Part shown: positions 23,953 to 35,537 of the stretch, piece after piece
Position numbering within the stretch: the stretch's first letter is position 1
Layout of the letters: every line of letters starts with the position of its first letter
Assembly (NCBI GenBank): GCA_947095535.1
Contig: OX352774.1
Location: 116,873,996 to 116,937,995, forward strand
Source of the DNA: Poecilobothrus nobilitatus
Lineage: Eukaryota; Arthropoda; Insecta; Diptera; Dolichopodidae
Length of the DNA stretch: 64,000 nucleotides
Reading direction: 5' to 3'
Notes under the pieces: generated by a model
Databases searched by the model: none
What the model was told of the DNA's origin: nothing
Seen by the model: only the letters and a program-made list of their open reading frames with translations
Program-made: the position numbers and the translations under genes

Positions 23953-24850
23953 GAATTTTAAATTGGCAACACTATTTTTCTGTGATTTTACATTTTTTTT
24001 TTTAGGTTAGTTTGGTATGGCAATTCATTATGAATAGACTCACGCCGGAACCACGTTTCCAAATTGTTCAAATTTATTTTCAAAAACATGGTTCTATTCG
24101 AGAAACTCATTTGAAAATTTTGTTCAGTGATGAAGCACAGTTTTGGTTAAATGGATATGTCAATAAACATAATTGCCGCAATTGGTGGACGACTATTCAT
24201 AAGATAAGTAACGAAATGCCATTACATCCAGAAAAAATCACTGCTTGATCTACTCTATGAACCGGTGGAAATATTTGGTCCATATGTTTTCAAAAATGAT
24301 GATAGTCACAACGTAACAGTCAACTGTGAATGGTACAGAGACATGGTTACTAACTTTTTCGGGCCTCAATTGGAATGTATTAAACTTACAGACATGGGGT
24401 TTCAGCAGAAAGGAACCACATGCCACACAGTGCGCAACACAATTAATTTACTGAAAGAAACCATTGACAAACGATTAATTTCTCGAAATGGATCTGTTAA
24501 CTGGCCACCTTGTTCGTGCGATTTGACGCCATTAGATTATTTTTTCTGGGGTTATGTAAAGTCGCATGTCTACGCCGACAAACCAGAAACAATTGAGCAC
24601 TTGGAAGCCAACATTCGAAACATTATTGGCGAAATACAGCCTGCTTTACTACGAAGAGTATGTGAAATTAGACCTCCAGATTATGCTTTGTACGCGCCGG
24701 GCCGAGGTGGCCAGATACCCGAAATCATATTCAAAAATTTATGTCATACAATTATCTGTCAAATAAAGGCAATTTAATGGAAATTAAAAACGTTTTTCTG
24801 TGTTTTATTTTAACTTAAAATTTTCCGCCTCAATAAAACACACCCTATAC
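23953..24850 (+). mobile_element. Tc1/mariner-type element, copy A
   Basis: The right inverted end is present, reading inward TATAGGGTGTGTTTTATTGAGGC from about 24850. The left end survives only in copy B (TATAGGATGTTTTTTAGAGG at about 34250), because copy A has lost roughly 30 bp after TATTTCAG. Inside lies a broken transposase (24012-24777). Confidence 0.75.
24012..24777 (+). pseudogene. Tc1/mariner-family transposase relic, copy A
   Basis: The first frame (24012-24248) carries an N-terminal helix-turn-helix start, EPRFQIVQIYFQKHGSIRET, joined directly to ILFSDEAQFWLNGYVNKHN, the first catalytic-Asp region. The linker and most of the DNA-binding part, roughly 100 or more residues in full-length relatives, are missing. 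A +1 shift leads to 24265-24777, with FGPYVFKNDD, NVTVNCEWYRDM, FQQKGTTCHT (second catalytic Asp of FQQDGA replaced by Lys), NWPPCSCDLTPLDYFFWGYV (third Asp present) and the C-terminal RRVCEIRP and IIFKNL. It belongs to the insect mariner-like family with the PLDYFLWGYVK signature. It is inactive because of the deletion, the frameshift and the lost Asp. Confidence 0.9.
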
Positions 24851-25277
24851 ACCCTATACTATGAAACAGTTTAGTTAATTTTAATTTTTTTTTTAACTTT
24901 AAATTGTCCATTCTTTGATATATTTTTAAAATTTACCAACTTTAATTCTTATTTAATGTTTATTACGTGTACATAGTTATTTTACCCTTCGCACCCAAAA
25001 GAGATATCGTAAAAAATGAGATATCTTAAAAATCTTCAAAAATATAAGTATTCTGATCCCACCTTACATAATTGCGTTAAAATTTTCGTTTGAAAATATG
25101 CCATAAAATTCAGTTTCTTACACAGATTACATAACTCATTTGACCCGCTAGAGGAAACTATTATGAGTGAAAATATTTTCGATCAAATAAACGAAAATAT
25201 CATTTTTCGATCAGATTCAGATTTCAGTTTCGATCAGATTCAGTTCAGAAATTTTGAATTCACCTCCGAAAAAATAA

Positions 25278-25466
25278 ATTGTTTTGACGGGTGATTTCAA
25301 CATTCATAACAGGGACTGATTACACTATTCCGGCAACATCTTTTTGAGTCTAAACTCAATTGGAAAGCAACTTGAACAATTTTCATGTTCCATCTTTCTG
25401 AACTTGTCAAAAATAGTATCCAAAAAGTTTCCAAGCTTTAAAAATCAGCTGATAGTATCACTACCA
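25278..25466 (+). pseudogene. LINE apurinic endonuclease domain relic, copy A
   Basis: The frame from 25278 reads IVLTGDFNIHNRD, a stop where Trp is usual, then LHYSGNIFLSLNSIGKQLEQ. GDFN followed by H.RDW and a YS/SG word is the signature of the endonuclease domain of non-LTR retrotransposon ORF2 proteins. Only about 63 codons are readable. The counterpart in copy B is at 35000-35190, so this relic predates the duplication. Confidence 0.7.
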
Positions 25467-25782
25467 TGATACTTAAAATATCTACTCTAATATTTTAAAA
25501 AGTCTACTCTTTAATATTTTAAAACCTCTACGCAATCCTTTCTACCACTACTTTATTTCGGGTGTACATACCCAATGCAGGTCTTCCTAATTCCTTATTA
25601 AAAAAGTAATAAAAGTAACTCCAATAACTACCATTGCCATAACTTCAGTTCTTTCTAAAGTATAAAACGTATAGCTATTGCATTGTAAACTATGAAACAC
25701 AAATATGTTTTATTTGTGCTCCATCTATTATCTTATACAAGAATTATTTTACTTTTATTTCTCGTTATGATATTAATTATTT

Positions 25783-26397
25783 TATCATATATAATAAATA
25801 AGGATATAATGAATTTGTTATTACGTTTGAGACACCTTAAAGGAAACGAGATAGATATGATAAAGTACATATATTCTTTACTTTCGTATTTACGTTCGTT
25901 CACTCGCTTGATAACTAAAACATAATTAATCTAGAGTTTTGAAAGTTTTACTCTTTCACCTTTGTAAAATTGTAAGTTTTGGAATTGAAATTGAGCAGGT
26001 CCGACGGGTGAGATCGAGTAATTATATGAAAATAATTCAGTATGTAAATTGAATCTAGATATCTGAAATTTAGTGAAGAGAAGGTACATGCCAACAACTT
26101 TTGTAAAATTTGGTTGGTCTGGAGCAGCCGGTTCAGGCTTCTTGCATCTCTTGCAAATTAATGAAGCTAGGCTTCTCAAATCTTACAAATTATGATCAAG
26201 TTTTATGGCAGTAACTTCTATTAAATTTGGTTGAATTGACGTAACCTGTTAAGGTAACTGTCAATTCTCATTACTTGAATAAGTTGGTTATCTTCAATTT
26301 TCTAAAAAATGATTAAAATTTATGGCAACATCATAACATACTACACTCGTACAGATATCCTAGAGTAGACATAGTAAAATATATACTCTTCCTCCTT
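25783..26397 (+). mobile_element. DINE-like element, family a, in copy A
   Basis: The degraded head (ATATATAATAAATAAGGATATAATG) is followed by the family block TTACGTTTGAGACACCTTAA, internal text (AACTTTTGTAAAATTTGGTT, CCGGTTCAGGCTTCTTGCA) and the tail GAGTAGACATAGTAAAATAT, ACTCTTCCTC. The reading frames at 25692-25925 and 25931-26179 are chance frames in this repeat. Confidence 0.7.
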
Positions 26398-26781
26398 GTA
26401 TTTTTTTTTGGGTTTAAATTAACTAAAATTTCCTTACTTGAATATTTAATGACCAATGAGAAACAATGATATTTCATTAATTTTCCCCATTAAATATTCT
26501 TGCTTTTAATATTTTGTTTAATTTTTTTTCATCCAATTACATTCAAAACCTAATGGAGTTTAGAAATGTTTTTAGGCTAAATATTAAGAAATATTATTAT
26601 TAAAAATTGCTTGCTATTAAATTATTTATTAAATCTGGCGAAAGTCTTATAAGGTTTATATAACTTTGCACTAAAAATTACAATAAAAACTTAAAGTTGC
26701 TAAAATTGAAAACAAAAAAAATTAAAGTTGTTAAAATTTTAGTTAAAAATACTTTACTTTATACTTTTTTACCCAATATTT
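26398..26781. other. Right end of copy A, no gene
   Basis: A/T-rich filler shared with 36903-37437 of copy B. It ends ACCCAATATTTT at the edge of the junction element. Confidence 0.6.
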
Positions 26782-28355
26782 TTATACCCGTACGATAGGA
26801 TCGGGTATAATAAAATTACTCCTCCGTTTGTAACACCTCGAAATAAGCGAGCTAGATATACCTTCAAAGGTATGGATCGGATCAGAAAAAAATTCTAAGA
26901 CTTTTGAGCCATGTCCGTCCGTCCGTCCGTCCGTCAGCACGCTAACTCGAAAACTAAGAAAGCTAGAATCTTGAAATTTACACAAAATATTTTGGGAGTA
27001 ATTTGTAGGTTCCCTATTTTTTTTGGTTGAGTTTGGACCAAGCCTTAGGGTAGCTCTCGAACACCTAACTTTTAGATCCCCACATTTTTTTTGCAATAGA
27101 GCTATGAAATTTTAACTACTGATAGATCTCACAAAAATATTAATTTTATTATTAATAACTTTTTTTTGTAGCCCCACCCGTTACGGAGCTACAGCTCCCC
27201 AAAGGTTCAAAAAAGCTCTATATTTAAATTGTTATAGCACAAGTTGTATAAGGTATATCTTCATTTTGAAAACGCCAAACGATTACTACTTTTATTAGCT
27301 TTAAAGTATGTATACAATTAATATATAGAGGTAGCATACGGTGTTTTAATTTACCGTTATGTGAAACTCAAATTTTGCAAAATCCTTCAACCCTTCTATC
27401 TTCTAAACGGTTTAAGTTGGAAACTTGAAATTTTGACAGAAGTTAGATCTTTGAAAATAAGTCATTGAGTCATTTCAGAAATTTTTTTTGTATCACTCCC
27501 CGTTTAGGAGCTGGAAGGGGTCAAAAACTGAAAATTTCTTATTTTTAAACACCTGTAACTTGAACACCTGTTAAAATTTTTTTGAAGTAATACACAAAAA
27601 TTAAAGCTCCAACATTATACTCTTATTTCTGTTAATAACTTTTTTTAATAATATAGGGTTACTTTATAATTGACGAAAGTGTTACTTGATTTTTTCAAAT
27701 TTTCTAACAAATTTCTTCAACAAATTTTTTGCATTTTGTTTTACTCGATAATTTGAAATTGTTGAGGATATAATGCGTAGTACATAAAAATGTAAATAAA
27801 TAAACAACATAACGGTTGCTTGAAGAATTTTTATTTATATGATATTGTTATACATACATACTTATATAATATCATGTTTATTTACATATCGTATATGTCA
27901 CTAGTGAATGAATGATAAGAGTATAGATGTATATTATATAGCGCCGTATTTACATACATATATGTATTTTATTGTACTTATAAGAAATTATTCTGTCAAT
28001 GGAATATTTAAATATAATATAATATAATATTTAAAATTATATTTACTATTTTGTACTAAGTAAATTTAATATACATTTACCGTTGAGTATTAAATGGTAC
28101 TATAGAATATTTGAAAAAATTTTGTATTGATAATCGTTATGTGGAAGGTTAGAATTTGCTTTAGAAGAATGTATAAATATATAGTTTGAATATATCTACA
28201 ACCCATAGTTCTAGAAATTATAAAATTGACCCAAATTATTTTAAAATACTAAAATATTAAAAAAATAATTTTGTGAGCAGAGTGACAGGCTGTGAACATA
28301 CTAACGGTTCGTACGGGTATCTAAGAGTTGACAAAGGCAACTGTATTCTTCCTCG
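26782..28355 (+). mobile_element. DINE/Helentron-like element at the duplication junction
   Basis: The head hairpin is TATACCCGTACGATAGGATCGGGTATA, i.e. TATACCCG inverted as CGGGTATA. It is followed by the a-family block (TTTGTAACACC, GAGCTAGATATACC, GTATGGATCGGATCAG), a TCCG run (26917-26936) and AACTCGAAAACTAAGAAAGC. The middle (about 27100-27690) is b-family core (ACCCGTTACGGAGCTACAGC, CACCTGTAACTTG). The right part (about 27940-28355) is the region also found inverted at 7568-7993 and ends TCGTACGGGTATCTAAGAG, then ATTCTTCCTCG. At about 1.57 kb it is the longest a-type copy here. It fills exactly the gap between the two duplicate copies. Confidence 0.75.
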
Positions 28356-28749
28356 TTTTTCATTGTAACAAACATTTTCTTAGGATGTTTCTTTTAAAAT
28401 ATTAAATGCATAAAATCTACATTTAAATAAATAAAATTCAACATATTTAATATTTTTATCCAACACTGTTTATTTAAACGTTTGTAAATAGAAGTTTATT
28501 AAAAAAATATTATATATTTTCAAGTGTTTTCCTTGTAGGATAATTAGAGACAGTCTAGACAAGACCAAATTTTAAAGTTTTACAAAAAATAAAAAAAAAA
28601 TTTTCTTGTATTTTTTTATTATTTTAAAAAATTAAAACAAAAAAAAAACAATTTTAGACTTAGTAGGACATTAAATTGAATTAGATTGGATTATTAGATA
28701 AGTTAGGATTCGTTTTTTAAAGAACACTTTTGTGATATGTTTCTTTAAA

Positions 28750-28829
28750 TTCTTTGAATATTCACTTGTTAAATAAAGGCCATTATTTAACAATAATGGC
28801 TGCCATTTAACAAGTGAATATTCAAAGAA
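28750..28829. repeat. 80-bp hairpin element, copy B
   Basis: Identical to 18743-18822 in both arms and loop. The left flank differs slightly (TTTCTTTAAAT instead of TTTTTTCTAAAT). Confidence 0.8.
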
Positions 28830-31611
28830 CCTAAAAAAAAAAAAAACTCAATAAAATTTGATAAAATTGATAGGAGAGAAAATGATAGAAAAACTTTAAA
28901 TGAACTTTTTGATCAAAGGAACTGAAATGTCCAAAGGATATGTCTAATTTTTACAGAATTTTAAACTTTTAATTCAAAAATTAAAATTTTGTTTTTATTA
29001 TATTTAAAAGTATGAAAACAAAAAAGATACCGGCAAACGGAATAAAGTACATAGGGTTATTTTTTAAATTGAATTAATTTATAAGAGACTCTATTTATTT
29101 ACAGAGTTTTAAGGTTCTAACAATATTTTAATTTATACGTTTTATAATGTTTTGATTATGATAATTAAAAAAACAAAATTTTTTAATTAATTAAAATCTC
29201 TAAAATTGATAAAGTATAAAAATTAAATAAAAGTTAATTAATTTTAAGCGTGGCAAATTTTTATTTAAGTGAATATTTCGCCTAAAGATTTGTTTTACAT
29301 TAATTTTTTAATTTGAAAGGAGTAAATCTAATCCTTTAAGTTACTGATTTTGTACTTTAAGTTAAATTTTTTATTTACTGATTTTTATGAATTTTTATCG
29401 TGCAATCTACAACTTTAAACATTAATAAAAAAAAATCAAATATTTTTTAAGAATGTTATATTTTTTATTTAAATTGTAGAAGAAAAATTTTGCCTTCATC
29501 TTTAATCTGTTTTCTCTTTTCACAAAACTTGTACTTAAGTTATTAAATTTTCAAAAAAATAAAAAAAAATTCCAAAATAAAAATTTTTTTTACCAGTTCA
29601 TTGTCACTATAAAAGATACTGTAATTTTTTTTTTTTTATATATAAGTCCCATGTGTAAGTTCTAACACATTAACGTAATCATTCTTGGTAATTTTGTAAA
29701 ATATAAGTTCCATAATATTTTGGCTCAAATATTATTAAGAAAAATTATTAAGTAATGTATGTTTAAACCAGAAGGGTTCAATAAAATTTTGTAGAAATTT
29801 AAAATTTTTTTTTATATACTCGTAGCTACATAAATAAATGTTTGATTTTAGATTGAATTTAGAAAAACATTGCAGTCCTATTCTGAAATACCAAAAAAAA
29901 AAGGCATTGTCACTAATGAAATATTTAAGATTTTAATTTACTGAAGTAATTCATTCGCATTAAGGTTTTTAGAAATTTAATTCAGTTTAGTTTTAAAAAC
30001 GTATCATTGCTAATTAACAGCGAATTGACAACAACTTACGCCTTATTTCATTGGATGGTTTATGGCTAATGATGAGGTGAGTCCAATGTTGAGTTGAGTG
30101 CATTTTATTATTCGATTTAAATTTTTTTCATTTCTTGGGTCGAATGCATAAAACTGAGCTTAGGATCAAATCTTACTCTTCCAAACAAGATTACGTTTGA
30201 ATTCATAGTTTTCGTATGGGAAAATGAGATTTGAGTTTAAGCTCAGACGCAAAGTTTAGCTCGTTTGTTTTGTTTCATTCTGTTGAATGGTTTCAAATGA
30301 AGTAATTTAAAAGACCGAAGCTCATTTTTAAACTAAACGTTTAAGAAGGTAAACTTGAAATTATTTTATTTTAATTAACTCCGAAACCTCCATTTTTAGT
30401 TTTTTAACTTCACCCATCATTTTATCAAAATGCTACAACTTTCTCTAGTTTGGTATAAAATATTCAATTTCAATTGACCATAAAACGTAGAATAAGATGT
30501 TTCATAGAGGGTAGCAGTACCATAAAGCGTAATCAAAGTGCAGTTTAGCTGTTTCGTAAAAAACTAGCAAATTTTATAACTGATAAAATCATTCTAAATA
30601 AATTGTAAGACATCGAAAATTTGAATTTTAATTAAACAGAAAATTAATATCAAAAGAAAAATACACGAAAGATAGATTGAAAATGTACAAAAAAAAGAGC
30701 TAAAAGAAAAATCATTCAAAAAATTAATTTTAAGTAAGTTCGAAAGTGATATAAAATATAGAATTGTTTGTGAGATTCCTTTTAGATTTAAAATTGATTT
30801 AAAGGGTTTTGGATATAAATATAGATTTGGGTTTTATTGATAAGGGTTATTTTTTTCCTTGAAATTATTTGAATTCTTTTGATATTAATCAAAACGCAAA
30901 TAGAAAAAAAGTAAAAAAGAAATAAGGGATAAGGGATAATTCCTTTGAGAAATACGAATTTGAATTTCTTCGTGTATATATTGTCACTTCAATTGAATTT
31001 TGGAATTTTGTAAGATGAAATATTAAAAGATCGATTCATAATTATTATTTTGATATCTAATTTCTAAATATATCATAACATCTTCAAACTCTAAAATCTG
31101 AATAAATTTTTTTCACTATACGAGTATATTTTGTATATCTGAAAATCATCTACTATTTATTAAAAAGAAAAGAAAAAACTGAATCATAAATTTAAATTTT
31201 TGTCTTAAAAAACGATAGTAAGGATAATGTAAAATAAGAATTATAAATTTTGAAAATTTCTGTATGTATCAACGAATATGTATTTTCTTAATTTGCATAA
31301 AAATAAAAAAGGAAAACAAAATGATACTTGTATTTGTCAAGTCAGAAATTATGTTAATTTGTTTAAATATGTGTATACTGGGTTCTAAGAAAAGAAAAAA
31401 AAATTGTCATTGAAAGTTTTTTGATCGATTGTCTATTATGTATTTTGTTCATTATTTTTGTTTTAAAACTGTATTAAAAGTTAAATCTTTAGACTGATAG
31501 ACTGAATAGAGTAATGAAAATAAACAAACTAAATGCAGAACTTAAGACAATTTTGTTACGAAGAGTTCTTTTGCAATAGTTTTTCTTTCAATTGAAATTG
31601 CTTGGAACTGT

Positions 31612-31668
31612 ACAGGAATTGAACCAATACACCCTCAGTTAATACGCCATATGGTTAACCCTTCAAAT
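31612..31668 (-). repeat. Older SINE tRNA-like head, copy B
   Basis: CTGTACAGGAATTGAACCAA and ACACCCTCAGTTAATACGCC are a diverged match to the reverse-strand head of the SINE at 31885-31958 (CTGTGCAAGAATCGAACCCA, ACACCTTCGGTTAATACGCC). This is an earlier insertion of the same or a sister family, only a few bases from the newer one. Confidence 0.55.
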
Positions 31669-31686
31669 ATTGATCAAAGGTTTTAT

Positions 31687-31958
31687 TTATTTATTTATTT
31701 ATATTAATATAACATACATAAATGTAATGCAATATTATTGAACCATCGGCTACTAAAGGCCATTATAGGTTTTTATACTATTATTAAATTATATACTAAT
31801 ATTATGTATTTTGTTTATATTATATACTATATATTTACATTATATTTGGTCGTAAGGGGGGTATATAAAGCAAAAAACACTTACGACCTGTGCAAGAATC
31901 GAACCCACACACCTTCGGTTAATACGCCACACGCCTACCCACTAGGCTACCGAAGCCC
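31687..31958 (-). mobile_element. tRNA-derived SINE, full-length, copy B only
   Basis: It is flanked by perfect 12-bp target duplications CAAAGGTTTTAT (31675-31686 and 31959-31970). On the minus strand the 5' head has an A box TAGCCTAGTGGGTAGGC and a B box GGGTTCGATTC, with TATTAACCGAAGG between them. The latter resembles the anticodon arm of tRNA-Asn (TGTTAACCGAAAGG). A body of about 190 bp follows and the element ends in (TAAA)n. At 272 bp it has all the marks of retroposition by LINE machinery. A second copy without the head lies at 51370-51549. Copy A has no such insert, so this one came after the duplication. Confidence 0.88.
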
Positions 31959-32430
31959 CAAAGGTTTTATATTTTACAAAAAAATGAATCAAACTTTATG
32001 TTTATAAAAACCATTGCATACTAATAGGCGAAATATTTAAATATTAAATTAAAAAGAAAAGTTGATGATATTCTATTCATGGAACTTCAGTACTACTGTA
32101 ACGACAACAAAAAAAACTATTACCCAAATTTGTTACACTGCACTAAAAAATGAATAATTTTTTCTATCCTTCTGAGAAAGAACAGCAATATTTTAACTAA
32201 GGGTTAACTAAGATATATGTTAAATATATGCAGAGGACATTTTAGTTTGTATCAAAAAAATTAGTTGACCAAAACCTAAATATGCTGATTTTTTATTCAA
32301 TTTTTCATTATATTTTTTCTTTTTTTTTTTGAATAAATTTACACACCAGAATTTTATTCAAGAAAATTTTATAGAATTTTTGATGTCAAGTAATTTGGGG
32401 TTTTTTTTTTTTTTAATTGAAACCGAAAGA

Positions 32431-32918
32431 AACAAGTCCGAAGATTAAACAACGGTTTTTAAAAGCGCACATTTCCAAAAGATAATACGAACTATGTAGA
32501 ATTGTGACTTGCACTAAAATTTGAAAATTTCATGAAAGAAAAAATGTGAAAATAGGATTTTTTTGTAATTTTGAGTGGCTGAAAGTACGGAACCCTATAT
32601 AACTAAGAAAAACCTAAGCGTGGCGGAGTTATGAAGGTAGAAAAATCTTGTAAAATTTGCTTTTTACTTAAATTTTCTAAAATACTAAAATACTAAATTT
32701 AAAAAAATGTTGATATTTATTTACAAAAATAAAAGAAATTCCAGTGGGATGCCGTTTTAAGATTAAAAAAGTGTTAAATAGAATATGAGATATAAGGCTT
32801 TTTAAAAGTTTGAGGGGTTGCAACTCCGTATTGGATGAAGTTTTGTAAACAGACGGACAGAGTAAAAGTAATATACATATTTTTTCAAATGTGTTCATGG
32901 AATTGTGCTAAAAAAACT
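32431..32918 (-). mobile_element. DINE/Helentron-like element, family b, in copy B
   Basis: Counterpart of 22137-22622 with a few substitutions. The tail word GGACTTGTTT lies at the left edge and the head AGCAC word near 32911. The frame 32677-32898 is chance. Confidence 0.6.
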
Positions 32919-34242
32919 TTAAGTTGACATTTGAACTATTCTTTTTTAGCTGAAATTCGGAATTTTGTTTAGATTTATGTTGATGTCCATCAAATGATAA
33001 AAGACTGGAATAAAATTCAATTATTCAAATATATTAAGTATCTAGATTAGAATCTCTTCTTATATGATTTTTGAACATAATTTTTCACATGTCACCTGTA
33101 TATTTGTAGAACAATATTCTGACACCAATATGAGAAAATTATTATAATATTATGTTGGCATAAGAAAATTTTTATTAAAAATAAAATCCATCTTATAAAT
33201 GATTTTTTTGCCAAGTAATTTTTAAGTCTAAATTTGAATATGTAAATGTACAACTTTTAGTTTTATAATTAAAAGCAAAAAATTATTTAATTAGATAAAA
33301 TCAAAGAAATTTTGTAGATTACGGGAAGTGAGACATTTTGGAACGTTCTTTTAGTACTTCTTATTAATTACTTAGCGTTTTGCTAAAGAATACATTTTAT
33401 TCTGGGATTATTCTTTGATTAAGAATTTCATTTTCTAAAAATTCTAACCGTTATGAAGCTTTAAGGGTATCATGGATTCCTGCTTTCGATTTTCGACTCT
33501 TTTAATTTAGATATTATATATATGCAAAGTAAATTTTCAAATAAATGATTAGCGGACAAACAAAATACTACAAATTGTTGTAATACGAGTATATAACAAA
33601 ATTTTTTAAAATGATCGAAATAGCCGTACTTATTATCACTTATAATCTTCATAATTTTCACTTATAATCATTTCTTAAAAAAATAACCTTATTTCTTCTT
33701 TGTATGTTATTGTTTTTAATAATTGTAGTCAAATATTTTCCATCGCGAAAAACTTTTCCTTGCAGTTTGTGAATTTTATATTGAGAAATTCGAACTTATC
33801 TCTGCGGATTACTTAAAAGATAACACTGGTCCGAAACACTAGTTGAGATAAACACTAGTCCGAAATGGATTAACTAACAAATTGGATAAAATTATCCAAT
33901 TATCTGCTTTTATTTTTATTATTTAAGAGAATTAATTACAAGTTATACGGTTATTGAAAAGGATATTGAATCGATTAACGTAAACGTTATAAGTAATAGT
34001 TGATGTTAAAATTTTACTGTTCTTATTTTTAATCTTTTAATAGTAAAATAAATTAGAAAAAGGAATTAGTTTTAATATAATTTATATTATTTAAAATAAA
34101 ATAACGCGATAAATATAGGTATAAATAAATAGATAAATAGTATTGTCAAGTTCAGCTTTTAGATGTTTTATAAATCGTACATAAATAATTGTTTATTTTT
34201 CTTTAGTTGTATTTTGCTTATAATTCTTAATTATTATATTTC

Positions 34243-34946
34243 AGTTTTATATAGGATGTTTTTTAGAGGTGGAGAATTTTAAATTGGCAACACTATTTTT
34301 CTGTGATTTTACTTTTTTTTTTTAGGTTAGTTTGGTATGGCAATTCATCATGAATAGACTCACGCAGGAGCCACGTTTCCAAATTGTTCAAATTTATTTT
34401 GAAAAACATGGTTCTATTCGAGAAACTCATTTGAAAATTTTGTTCAGTGATGAAGCACAGTTTTGGTTAATTGGTGGACGATTTTTCATAAGGCAAGTAA
34501 CGAACTGCCATTATATCCAGAAAAAGGCACCGCTTGGTCTTCTCTATGAACCGGTGGAGACATTTGCTCCATATGTTTTCAAAAATGATGATAGTCAGAA
34601 CGTAACAGTCAACGGTGAGTGGTACAGAGACATGATTACTAACTTTTTTGTGCCTCAATTGGAACGTATTAAATTTAGAGACATGGGGTTTCAGCAGGAA
34701 GGCACCACATGCCACACAGTGCGCAACACAATTAATTTACTGAAAGAAACATTTGACAAACGATTAATTTCTCGAAATGGATCTGTTAACTGACCACCTC
34801 GTTCGTGCGATTTGACGCTATTAGATTATTTTTTCTGGGGATATGTAAAGTCGCATGTCTACGCCGATAAACCAGAAACAATTGAGCACTTGGAAGCCAA
34901 CATTCGAAACATTATTGCCGAAATACAGCCTGCTTTACTACGAATC
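34243..34946 (+). mobile_element. Tc1/mariner-type element, copy B, right end deleted
   Basis: The left inverted end is intact (TATATAGGATGTTTTTTAGA, then GGTGGAGAATTTTAAATTGG). The right end is missing: after CTTTACTACGAA the sequence jumps to ATCAGATTTCGTCGATCAG, which in copy A lies some 575 bp further on. Confidence 0.75.
34332..34946 (+). pseudogene. Tc1/mariner-family transposase relic, copy B
   Basis: The same shortened protein as in copy A: RFQIVQIYFEKHGSIRET runs straight into LKILFSDEAQFWL. A 31-bp deletion after the first catalytic Asp region removes the NGYVNKHN segment but keeps a long frame to 34793. FQQEGTTCHT has Glu where the second catalytic Asp is expected (copy A has Lys). 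The Trp codon of the NWPPR motif is now TGA, ending the frame at 34793; past it, SCDLTLLDYFFWGYVKSHVY is still readable up to the deletion at 34946. It differs from copy A by several percent, more than the flanks do. The minus-strand frame 34467-34715 is a shadow. Confidence 0.9.
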
Positions 34947-34999
34947 AGATTTCGTCGATCAGATTCAGCGAAATTTTGAATTCACCTCCGAAAAAATAA

Positions 35000-35190
35000 A
35001 TTGTTCTGACCGGTGATTTCAACATTCATAACAGGGACTGATTACACTATTCCAGCAACATCTTTTTGAGTCTAAACTCAATTGGAAAGCAACTTGAACA
35101 ATATTCCTCAATGTTCCATCTTTCTGCACTTGTCAAAAATAGAATCCAAAAAGCTTCCAAGCTTTAAAAATCAGCTGATAGTATCACTGC
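35000..35190 (+). pseudogene. LINE endonuclease domain relic, copy B
   Basis: The frame from 35000 gives IVLTGDFNIHNRD, the same in-frame stop as copy A, then LHYSSNIFLSLNSIGKQLEQ. A small insertion relative to copy A (TTCCTCAATG) then shifts the frame. It carries the GDFN signature. Confidence 0.7.
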
Positions 35191-35537
35191 CATGTTGCTT
35201 AAAATATCTACTCTAATATTTTAAAAAGTCTACTCTTTAATATTTTAAAACCTCTACGCAATCCTTTATGCCTCTACTTTATTTCGGGTGTACATCTTAC
35301 CCAATGCGCAGGTCTGCAGCTCTTCCTAATTCCTTATTAAAAAAGTAATAATAGTGACTCCAATAACTACCATTGTCATAACTTCAGTTCGTTCCAAAAT
35401 ATAAAATGCAAATCAGGCTGAAAATAGAGTAAAATACTTATTTAGGATGAATCTCTCTATTTTTTATTTGTGCTCCATCTATTATCTTATACAAGAACTA
35501 TTTTACTTTTATTTTATTCGTTATGGTATTAATTATT

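Larger units (their letters stand above)
18356..26781 (+). repeat. Segmental duplication, copy A
   Basis: From TTTTTTCATTGAAACAAAC at the left to TTTTTTACCCAATATTTT at the right, this block is collinear with 28356-37437 in the same orientation. Long tracts are identical or nearly so, e.g. 18742-20190 against 28749-30198; other tracts differ by a few percent. The copy lacks the SINE and the second DINE found in copy B, and retains about 575 bp (about 24650-25225) that copy B has lost. Both edges lie in T-runs. The filler between listed features (about 18840-21600 and 22623-23950) is A/T-rich with no gene recognised. Confidence 0.93.

Noticed and set aside
31885..31958. Possible genuine tRNA-Asn gene
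   Set aside because: The acceptor stem does not pair, the anticodon would be ATT, and the sequence is the head of a SINE with target duplications and a tail.
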